From Rhodospirillales bacterium (GTDB lineage: Bacteria > Pseudomonadota > Alphaproteobacteria > UBA8366 > JADFVY01): a stretch of DNA of 7,929 nt. Positions within the stretch are counted from its first letter, which is position 1; every line of letters begins with the position of its first letter. Positions 1 through 4,960 of this stretch are shown here, piece by piece. The notes beneath the pieces are model-generated. The model was not told the DNA's origin. It made no database searches and saw only the letters and a program-made list of their open reading frames with translations. The translations under genes and the position numbers were made by a program. Location: positions 1 through 7,929 of the forward strand of contig JAHELM010000091.1 in NCBI GenBank assembly GCA_024644185.1. The letters are read 5' to 3'.

Positions 1-575
1 CCAAGACACAGGGGCCGGAGACCATCCGCCCGGTTCTGGCCGCCGGGCAGCGGGTGTTCGGTGAGAACCGGGTGCAGGAGGCCGAAGGCAAATGGCCGGC
101 GCTGCGCCGGGATTTTCCCGATATCGCGCTGCATCTGATCGGCCCGCTGCAGACCAACAAGGTACGCCAGGCTATCGCCCTGTTCGACGCCATCGAGACG
201 CTCGACCGGCCGAAGCTGGCGCGCGCGCTGGCCGACGAAATCGCCCGGTCCGGCCGCCGCCCGCGCCTCTTCGTTCAGGTCAATACCGGCGCCGAGCCGC
301 AGAAAGCCGGTATCCCGCCGCGCGAGGCGGATGGATTCATCGCGTTCTGCCGCGACGAATGCGGGCTGGTCGTCGACGGGCTGATGTGCATCCCGCCCGC
401 CGACGAGGAGCCGTCGCTGCATTTCGCCCTGCTGGCGGAAATCGCGCGGCGCAATGCGCTGGCCGCGCTGAGCATGGGGATGAGCGCCGATTTCCCGGTC
501 GCCATCGCCTTCGGGGCGACGCATGTGCGCGTCGGCACCGCTATTTTCGGGGCGCGTCCGGCACCGGCGGATTGA
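1..575 (+). CDS. yggS: YggS/PLPBP family pyridoxal phosphate homeostasis protein, 5' truncated by the window edge
   Basis: This is a cytosolic PLP-binding protein of the YggS/PROSC (alanine racemase-like fold type III) family. Family members lack racemase activity and buffer vitamin B6 and amino-acid pools. About 190 residues are visible in the frame whose first full codon is at position 3. The visible part opens with KTQGPE, so the first codon is probably the Schiff-base lysine of the family's VSKTQ-type motif, and roughly 30-35 N-terminal residues lie off the window. Other family landmarks are FGENRVQEA, HLIGPLQTNKVR, VNTGAEPQKAGI, GLMCIPP, SMGMSADFPVAI and HVRVGTAIFGAR. The last two are the phosphate-binding and C-terminal signatures. 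The GTG at 54 is internal, not the start. The stop lies inside the opposing L,D-transpeptidase gene. No terminator is visible between them. Identity is very secure. Confidence 0.96.
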   Translation, partial: KTQGPETIRPVLAAGQRVFGENRVQEAEGKWPALRRDFPDIALHLIGPLQTNKVRQAIALFDAIETLDRPKLARALADEIARSGRRPRLFVQVNTGAEPQKAGIPPREADGFIAFCRDECGLVVDGLMCIPPADEEPSLHFALLAEIARRNALAALSMGMSADFPVAIAFGATHVRVGTAIFGARPAPAD

Positions 576-1062
576 TGCGGATCCGGTCGCCGGGCCGGCA
601 TTCGGCCAGCACCGCCAGCAGATCGGCCAGGCCGAGCGCGACGCAGCCTTCCGTGGGTTCGTATCCCGATCGCGCCACATGCATGAAAATGGCGCTGCCC
701 AGATCCGGCACCGGCGGATCGTCGTTATGCCCGAGGATCACGATCGCGTCGTAGACCGCGTCGTCGCGCCAGAGCCTTTCGTGGCTTGCCGCGAAGGGCA
801 GCGCGACCGGGCGGTTGTAGCGGGCGTCGCGCGGGTCGTCGCACCATCCGTCGCCGGGTTTCAGGGCGGCCAGGGCCAGCCCGGTCGCCGGGGCGGCGAT
901 CCGGTCCGCCCGGTACAGCACCCGGCGCAGCGCGAAGACCCCGACCGGGGTCGCGCCATCGCCTTCCCGCTTGTCCCGGCGCGGGCCGGAACGCCCCAGC
1001 GCACAGCGATAGCGCCGCCCCAGGCAGGTCAGAAATCCCGACGGATCGACCGTCACATCCAT
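541..1062 (-). CDS. YkuD-family L,D-transpeptidase-like protein
   Basis: A 173-residue protein with a YkuD catalytic domain. The family uses an active-site cysteine to form 3-3 peptidoglycan crosslinks or attach proteins to peptidoglycan. The motif pair is present: H112 in ILGHND, H128 in FMHVA, and the nucleophile C140 in PTEGCVAL, which matches the S/T-x-G-C pattern. A family-typical segment DKREGDGATPVG lies at residues 30-41. The first residues are MDVTVDPSGF, with no hydrophobic signal peptide or membrane segment, which is odd for an enzyme expected to act in the periplasm. The ATG lies 6 nt past the ribA stop, so co-transcription and possibly coupled translation with ribA are likely. 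The SD sequence is weak. The 3' end overlaps yggS by 35 bp in convergent orientation. The family is secure. Substrate and location are not established. Confidence 0.88.
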   Translation of the reverse strand: MDVTVDPSGFLTCLGRRYRCALGRSGPRRDKREGDGATPVGVFALRRVLYRADRIAAPATGLALAALKPGDGWCDDPRDARYNRPVALPFAASHERLWRDDAVYDAIVILGHNDDPPVPDLGSAIFMHVARSGYEPTEGCVALGLADLLAVLAECRPGDRIRINPPVPDAPRK

Positions 1063-1068
1063 GGAAAC

Positions 1069-2223
1069 CTACAGCAGGTGGCCGGCGCGCACCGCCTTGG
1101 TGCGCAGATAGCGTTCGTTATGGCCGTTCGCGGGGAAGGCATGCGGTACCCGCTCGGCGATGGCGATGCCGCACGACGCCAGGCCGTCAACCTTGGCCGG
1201 ATTGTTGGTCAGCAGCCGGACGGCGTCGAAGCCCAGCGCGCGCAGCATCGTGGCGGCCGGCCGGTATACCCGCTCGTCGGCGTCGAAGCCCAGCCGCTCG
1301 TTCGCCTCGATGGTGTCGAAGCCGGCATCCTGAAGGCGATAGGCCCGCAGCTTGTTGACCAGGCCGATGCCGCGGCCTTCCTGGGCCAGGTACAGCAGGA
1401 TCCCGCCGCCCGCCGCGGCGATTGTCCGGATGGCGCCGCGCAGCTGCTCGCCGCAATCGCAGCGCAGGCTGCCCAGCAGATCGCCGGTAAAGCATTCGGA
1501 ATGGATGCGCAGCAGAACCGGCCGGTCGGTCGCCGGCCGGCCGATGACGATGGCCAGGTGTTCCTTGCCGCCATCGGCGGGCCGGAATGCGAAGATTTCC
1601 GCGTTTTCGGCGCCGTCCAGCGGGACCGGGGCGCTGGTGACGAGTCGGACCGGTCCGTCATCCACCAGCAAACGGTATTCCGCGATCGCCCCCGCGGTGA
1701 CCCGCGGAACATCGTGCGCCGCCGCGATTGCCGCGCTGTCGCCGGCAATGCGCGTCACCAGCGCCGCCGGCAGCAGCCGCGCCAGTTTCACCAATTCGAC
1801 CGCTGAATCCTGCACGGCGTCGGCGGGTGTCGTGACCATCGCGTCGCGGCCTGGACAGGCGCCCTCGACGCCGGCAAGGGCGAGAACGAAACCCGTGTCG
1901 AGGGTCAGTGCGCGGTCGCCCGCCGCGCGGATCGCCACCGCGCGCGCACCCTTTGCGTCGAGGCCCAGCGCCGCGGCCCGGCCGGCCGGCACGATGCAGG
2001 CCGGCGCGGTACCCATCGCCGCAATCAGCGCGGTCGCATCGTCGCTTTCGCCGGCGGTTTCCGCCGCCATCACCAGCGCCGCCGCGCCCTCGCCGGTCTC
2101 GTCGGCCAGCACGACGGCAGCCCCGCGGCGCAGCTCGGCCAGCGCCCGCTCGACAGCGGCACGCGCCGACCCGGCGGCGGAAATCGCCGGTCCGTGATTG
2201 CGCTGGTCCGTCCCCTTCGCCAT
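1069..2223 (-). CDS. ribA: GTP cyclohydrolase II (RibA) with a degenerate N-terminal RibB-like domain
   Basis: This enzyme catalyses the first committed step of riboflavin synthesis, turning GTP into a diaminopyrimidine phosphate, formate and pyrophosphate. It has 384 residues. The C-terminal half (about 190-384) is a complete GCH II domain that aligns with E. coli RibA at a constant offset of 190. It has zinc ligands C244, C255 and C257 (HSECFTGD, LRCDCGEQL), Y295, QEGRGIGL, D316 and R318 in the LGFDADER segment, and LLTNNPAKVDGL. The N-terminal half (about 20-185) resembles DHBP synthase (RibB), but the acidic DREDEGD-type catalytic loop reads DETGEGAAAL (41-50) and the GHT-type motif reads AVQDS (136-140). 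It is therefore probably inactive as RibB. The ATG at 2221-2223 is preceded by GGAG 6 nt upstream. It heads a likely operon with the YkuD gene and is divergent from the response regulator. I see no FMN riboswitch consensus in the leader. Confidence 0.95.
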   Translation of the reverse strand: MAKGTDQRNHGPAISAAGSARAAVERALAELRRGAAVVLADETGEGAAALVMAAETAGESDDATALIAAMGTAPACIVPAGRAAALGLDAKGARAVAIRAAGDRALTLDTGFVLALAGVEGACPGRDAMVTTPADAVQDSAVELVKLARLLPAALVTRIAGDSAAIAAAHDVPRVTAGAIAEYRLLVDDGPVRLVTSAPVPLDGAENAEIFAFRPADGGKEHLAIVIGRPATDRPVLLRIHSECFTGDLLGSLRCDCGEQLRGAIRTIAAAGGGILLYLAQEGRGIGLVNKLRAYRLQDAGFDTIEANERLGFDADERVYRPAATMLRALGFDAVRLLTNNPAKVDGLASCGIAIAERVPHAFPANGHNERYLRTKAVRAGHLL

Positions 2224-2425
2224 GATAAACTCCGTCAGGCACCGCTGTTCGTTTACCCCAGACCGGGGGCCGAGTCATTCGGTTCGACGAACATATAGTG
2301 CATGATCGTCGCCGGGGGAATGCCCGGGGGAATGTATTGACGGCGGCATGTGGCAAGTTGGCCGCGCCGAAGGAACAGGCAGGGGGAGGGGTATCCCGAA
2401 ACCGCGAATGAAGGGAGACCCGCAC
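2224..2425. promoter_or_regulatory. Divergent intergenic region between ribA and the response-regulator unit
   Basis: These 202 nt must hold the promoter of the minus-strand ribA unit and probably that of the plus-strand regulator unit. The ribA SD GGAG is at 2230-2233. An 11-bp inverted repeat with one central base, GTTCG-A-CGAAC, is at 2282-2292. An AT-rich patch, ACATATAGTG, is at 2291-2300 and could supply a -10-like CTATAT on the minus strand. No good -35 is paired with it in either direction. The tandem repeat at 2311-2334 sits just upstream of that patch as read toward ribA. A TTGACG at 2337-2342 has no -10 element at the right spacing. No promoter can be assigned with confidence. Confidence 0.5.
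2311..2334. repeat. Two-copy 12-bp tandem direct repeat in the ribA/response-regulator intergenic region
   Basis: Two adjacent 12-bp units, GCCGGGGGAATG (2311-2322) and CCCGGGGGAATG (2323-2334), differ only at their first base. The repeat is outside coding sequence and lies about where the -35 region of a ribA promoter could be, if the AT-rich patch at 2291-2300 is its -10. OmpR/PhoB-type regulators usually bind tandem direct repeats about one helical turn apart, so an operator is possible. The adjacent divergent regulator makes autoregulation a natural guess. The repeat is directly visible. Its function is inferred. Chance duplication or replication slippage in GC-rich DNA is the alternative. 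Confidence 0.55.
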
Positions 2426-2482
2426 ATGCACGGAACCGAACATGCGAATGCCGGCCACCTTCGCCCGGGCGTGCCGTCATGA
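2426..2482 (+). CDS. Putative 18-codon leader ORF translationally coupled to the response regulator
   Basis: An ATG at 2426 opens an 18-residue frame, MHGTEHANAGHLRPGVPS, that ends in TGA at 2480-2482. That stop overlaps the regulator's ATG at 2479-2481 (ATGA). The leader ATG has a good SD sequence, AAGGGAG at 2411-2417, with 8 nt spacing. The regulator's own ATG has no purine-rich stretch at the proper distance. This is the arrangement expected if ribosomes load at the leader and restart on the regulator. The frame is open further upstream, with in-frame ATGs at 2408 and 2348 (up to 45 codons), but only the 2426 start is well placed after an SD. Short open frames are common in GC-rich DNA, so this may not be a real peptide gene. 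It matches no peptide I know. Confidence 0.38.
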   Translation: MHGTEHANAGHLRPGVPS

Positions 2483-3165
2483 CCGGCCGCAGCGTCCTGC
2501 TGGTCGACGACGACGCGATCCTGCGGCAATCGCTGGCCGAACAGCTCAGGCTGCACGACGAATTCACCACCGCCGAGGCGGGCAGCGCCGCTGAGGCGCT
2601 GGAAAAGGCGACAACGGAACGCTTCGACGTGATCCTGCTGGATGTCGGCCTGCCGGACATGGACGGGCGGGAATGCTGCCGGACGATGCGGCGGGCCGGG
2701 GTCAGGACGCCGGTCATCATGCTGACCGCGCAGGATTCCGACGCGGATACGATCCTCGGCCTGGATGCGGGCGCCAACGATTACGTCACCAAGCCGTTTC
2801 GCTTCGGCGTGCTGCTGGCCCGGCTGCGGGCACAGCTGCGCCAGCACGAGCAGAGCGAGGACGCAGTCTTCACGATCGGGCCCTATTCCTTCCGTCCCGG
2901 CGCCAAGATGCTGGTGGAGAACGGCAGCGGACGAAAGATCCGGCTGACTGAAAAGGAGGCATCGATCCTGAAATATCTGTATCGTGCGGGAGACCGGCCG
3001 ATCGGGCGCGAACAGCTTCTCGGCGAAGTGTGGGGGTACAATGCCGGGGTCACCACGCATACGCTGGAGACCCATGTGTACCGGCTGCGGCAGAAGATCG
3101 AACGCGACCCCTCGCACGCCGTGATCCTGGTGACCGAGCCGGGCGGATATCGCCTGGTGCCCTGA
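2479..3165 (+). CDS. OmpR/PhoB-family response regulator (CenR-like)
   Basis: A 228-residue two-component transcription factor. The receiver domain (about 4-120) has the acidic pocket D10-D11-D12, phospho-acceptor D55 in ILLDVGLPDMDG, T83 in IMLTAQ, and K105 in YVTKPFRFG. A winged-helix DNA-binding domain (about 130-228) follows, with RLTEKEASILKYLY, LLGEVWGYN, the recognition-helix segment TTHTLETHVYRLRQKIE, and the C-terminal hairpin TEPGGYRLVP. All phosphorylation residues are intact. The start is placed at 2479 because the receiver begins immediately after it and the 43 upstream in-frame residues look non-coding. It lacks its own SD and overlaps a leader ORF by ATGA. No histidine kinase lies in the window, so the partner is encoded elsewhere. 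The GANDYVTKPFRF and NAGVTTHTLETH segments remind me of alphaproteobacterial CenR, an envelope regulator. I offer that as a hypothesis, without a search. The MBL-fold gene follows 58 nt downstream. Confidence 0.94.
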   Translation: MTGRSVLLVDDDAILRQSLAEQLRLHDEFTTAEAGSAAEALEKATTERFDVILLDVGLPDMDGRECCRTMRRAGVRTPVIMLTAQDSDADTILGLDAGANDYVTKPFRFGVLLARLRAQLRQHEQSEDAVFTIGPYSFRPGAKMLVENGSGRKIRLTEKEASILKYLYRAGDRPIGREQLLGEVWGYNAGVTTHTLETHVYRLRQKIERDPSHAVILVTEPGGYRLVP

Positions 3166-3192
3166 ACGGGGCGGCCGGCATGCGAGAGGGAA

Positions 3193-3215
3193 GGGCCGGA
3201 CGGCCCAAAAAGGAG
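3193..3215 (+). promoter_or_regulatory. Intercistronic hairpin and the strong RBS that fixes the TTG start of the MBL-fold gene
   Basis: GGGCC (3193-3197), loop GGAC, and GGCCC (3202-3206) form a short GC hairpin in the 58-nt gap after the response regulator. A run of four A's and the SD AGGAG (3211-3215) follow, 8 nt before the TTG at 3224. With no T-run after the hairpin, it is not an obvious terminator of plus-strand transcription. It could modestly affect RNA stability or relative expression of the two genes. The SD is the main reason for choosing the TTG start. Confidence 0.5.
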
Positions 3216-3223
3216 AGGGGCCG

Positions 3224-4060
3224 TTGCCGCAAGCGGGAAATTTCAGCGTTCGATTCTGGGGCGTCAGGGGCAGCATCGCTTGTTCGGGACCGGCGACCGC
3301 GCGTTACGGCGGCAATACGTCATGCCTCGAGGTGATGTGCGGCGACCGGCGGCTGATCTTCGACGCCGGCACGGGCCTGCGGCTGCTCGGTGACAGGCTG
3401 GTGGCGGGGGACGGCCCGATCGAGGGCGACCTGTTTTTCAGCCACACCCATTTCGACCATATCTGCGGGCTGCCGTTTTTCCGGCCGTTCTTCAGCCCGC
3501 GGGACCGCTACCGGCTATGGGCGGGGCATTTGCTGCCCGATTTCACGCTGCGCGACGTGGTGCGCGGGATGATGGCCCCGCCGCTGTTTCCGGTGCCGCC
3601 GGACATTTTCCGGGCGGACATGGATTACCGCGATTTCCGCGCCGGCGAGACATTGCGGCCGGGTCCCGGGATAGAAATCCGTACCGCCCCGCTGAATCAC
3701 CCCGACAGGGCTACCGGCTACCGGGTCGAATTCGCCGGAAGGTCGCTGTGCTACATCACCGATATCGCTCATACCGAGGGGCAGCGCGACAAGGATCTGG
3801 TGGCCTTCGTCGCCGGCGCCGACGCGATGGTCTACGATTGCACCTATACCGACGCGGAATACCCGCTCTACCGTGACTACGGTCATTCCACCTGGCAGGA
3901 GGGTGCGCGGATCGCCGACGCCGCCGGCGTTGGCCGGCTGATCGTCTTCCACCACGATCCGTCGCATGACGATGCCTTCATGGATGGCGTCGCCATCGAG
4001 GCCGAGGCCCTGCGCCCCGGCACGATTGTCGCCCGCGAGGGCATGGTCCTGACGCCCTGA
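3224..4060 (+). CDS. MBL-fold metallohydrolase (PhnP/RNase Z-like phosphodiesterase group)
   Basis: A 278-residue metallo-beta-lactamase-fold enzyme, presumably cytosolic and binding two metal ions. Motifs in order are RFWGVRGS (10-17), the family hallmark RYGGNTSCLEV (27-37), IFDAGTG (45-51, D47), SHTHFDH (H74, H76, D78, H79), NHP (H159), YITD (D180), YDCTYTD around D205, GHSTWQEG (H221) and VFHHDPSHDD (H243/H244). The GHST loop followed by a helix and an FHH motif resembles the histidine-containing loop of RNase Z and related phosphodiesterases. That points to hydrolysis of a phosphodiester or cyclic phosphate, but the substrate cannot be read from sequence. The start is a TTG with a strong AGGAG 8 nt upstream, and MPQAGNFSVRFWG matches the family N-terminus. 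It follows the response regulator by 58 nt on the same strand, so an operon is likely. It converges on xth with 18 nt between them. The fold is secure. The function is unassigned. Confidence 0.92.
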   Translation: MPQAGNFSVRFWGVRGSIACSGPATARYGGNTSCLEVMCGDRRLIFDAGTGLRLLGDRLVAGDGPIEGDLFFSHTHFDHICGLPFFRPFFSPRDRYRLWAGHLLPDFTLRDVVRGMMAPPLFPVPPDIFRADMDYRDFRAGETLRPGPGIEIRTAPLNHPDRATGYRVEFAGRSLCYITDIAHTEGQRDKDLVAFVAGADAMVYDCTYTDAEYPLYRDYGHSTWQEGARIADAAGVGRLIVFHHDPSHDDAFMDGVAIEAEALRPGTIVAREGMVLTP

Positions 4061-4078
4061 CGAGAAGCCGGGCCCCGC

Positions 4079-4870
4079 TCAGCCGCCCAGATCGACAATG
4101 ACGGGAACGTGGTCGGAGGGCTGTTCCCAGCCGCGCACCGGCCGCAGGATCGACGCGCCCAACAGGGCCGGGACCAGATCCGGCGTGGCCCAGACATGGT
4201 CGAGCCGGCGGCCGCGATCGGCCTCGTCCCAGTCACGCGACCGGTAGCTCCACCAGGAATACAGTTTTTCCGCCGGGGGTATGAAATGACGCGTGGTATC
4301 GACCCAGCCGCCGGCGGTCTGGGCGCGGGTGAATTTCTCCACCTCGATCGGCGTATGGCTGACGATGCGCAGCAACTGCTTGTGCGACCACACATCGGTC
4401 TCCAGCGGCGCCACGTTGAAATCGCCGACCGCCATGGCCGGCCGGCCGCCGCGCCGCAATTCCCCGCCCCATTCCGCCATTTCGTCCAGAAAACCCAGCT
4501 TGTGGGCGAATTTTTCGTTGACCTCCGGGTCCGGCTCGTCGCCCCCGGCCGGGACATAGAGGCAATGCAGGTCCAGCCGGCCGTCGATCCGCGCGGCGAT
4601 ATGGCGGCTGTCGTCGCGGCCACAAAAATTCCGGCCGCCCAGGGGCTCGATCGGCAGCCGCGACAGGATGGCGACCCCGTTGTAGCCCTTCATGCCGCGA
4701 ATCGCCATGTGCGGATAGCCCAGCTCGGCGATCCGTCCGCGCGGAAAGGAATCGTCGACCGTCTTGGTCTCCTGCAGGCAGACCACGTCCGGCGCGGCCT
4801 CCGCGAACAGACGCTCCAGCGACGCCAGGCGAAGCCGCACGGAATTGATGTTCCAGGTTACGATACGCAT
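4079..4870 (-). CDS. xthA: Exodeoxyribonuclease III (AP endonuclease of the EEP family)
   Basis: This 263-residue enzyme cleaves abasic sites in base-excision repair and removes blocked 3' ends and 3' nucleotides from duplex DNA. The length is close to E. coli ExoIII (268). Every hallmark of the endonuclease/exonuclease/phosphatase fold is present: N7 in TWNINSVR, E34 in CLQETK, Y105 in LYVPAGG, D150 and N152 in GDFNVAP, D224 in RLDHVWA, and the catalytic pair D253-H254 in SDHVPV. W206/W207 and W228 sit where the family places DNA-contacting aromatics. The ATG at 4868-4870 has GGAG (4875-4878) 4 nt upstream. It is the last gene of the minus-strand run, 90 nt after the peptidase C26 gene, and that spacer can form two hairpins. 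It converges on the MBL-fold gene with 18 nt between the stops. Identity is very secure. Confidence 0.97.
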   Translation of the reverse strand: MRIVTWNINSVRLRLASLERLFAEAAPDVVCLQETKTVDDSFPRGRIAELGYPHMAIRGMKGYNGVAILSRLPIEPLGGRNFCGRDDSRHIAARIDGRLDLHCLYVPAGGDEPDPEVNEKFAHKLGFLDEMAEWGGELRRGGRPAMAVGDFNVAPLETDVWSHKQLLRIVSHTPIEVEKFTRAQTAGGWVDTTRHFIPPAEKLYSWWSYRSRDWDEADRGRRLDHVWATPDLVPALLGASILRPVRGWEQPSDHVPVIVDLGG

Positions 4871-4875
4871 GACTC

Positions 4876-4918
4876 TCCGGAAAAAGCTCTGGCCGGACGG
4901 GGCGGCGGCACCGCCCCG
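4876..4918 (-). terminator. Two adjacent inverted repeats between the peptidase C26 gene and xthA
   Basis: The first is a perfect 8-bp GC stem: CGGGGCGG (4898-4905), 5-nt loop, CCGCCCCG (4911-4918). The second is TCCGG (4876-4880), 12-nt loop, CCGGA (4893-4897), directly adjacent. On the minus-strand RNA the GC hairpin comes first. A U5 run (complement of 4881-4885) follows 12 nt later inside the loop of the second hairpin, and the 3' arm of that hairpin overlaps the xth SD. This could be a weak terminator/attenuator between the genes or a structured leader limiting xth translation. The U-run is too far from the strong stem for a classical terminator, so confidence is low. Confidence 0.35.
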
Positions 4919-4960
4919 CGCCGGAATTTCGGGGAAAGGGAAAGGACCGGGAGCGGTCGT

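Noticed and set aside
523..1806. 427-codon plus-strand open frame antisense to ribA and the YkuD gene
   Set aside because: It lies opposite two clearly recognisable genes, has repetitive R/Q/G/A-rich composition and shows no domain. It is a typical GC-rich antisense shadow.
2224..2310. FMN riboswitch in the ribA leader
   Set aside because: The leader is short, and I see none of the conserved RFN-element segments.
2337..2365. Sigma-70 promoter with TTGACG at 2337-2342
   Set aside because: No -10-like hexamer occurs 16-18 nt downstream. The sequence there is GC-rich.
2350..2366. Sigma-54 promoter at TGGCAAGTTGG
   Set aside because: The -12 element (TTGC-like) is missing at the required spacing.
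2350..2478. N-terminal extension of the response regulator from the GTG at 2350 (43 extra residues)
   Set aside because: The extra residues are Arg/Pro-rich and unlike any receiver-domain N-terminus. The receiver starts right after the ATG at 2479.
3188..3195. GGGAAGGG, matching the E. coli KOPS consensus GGGNAGGG read by the FtsK gamma domain
   Set aside because: A single match in about 8 kb of GC-rich DNA is expected by chance, and the KOPS of this lineage is not known from the sequence.
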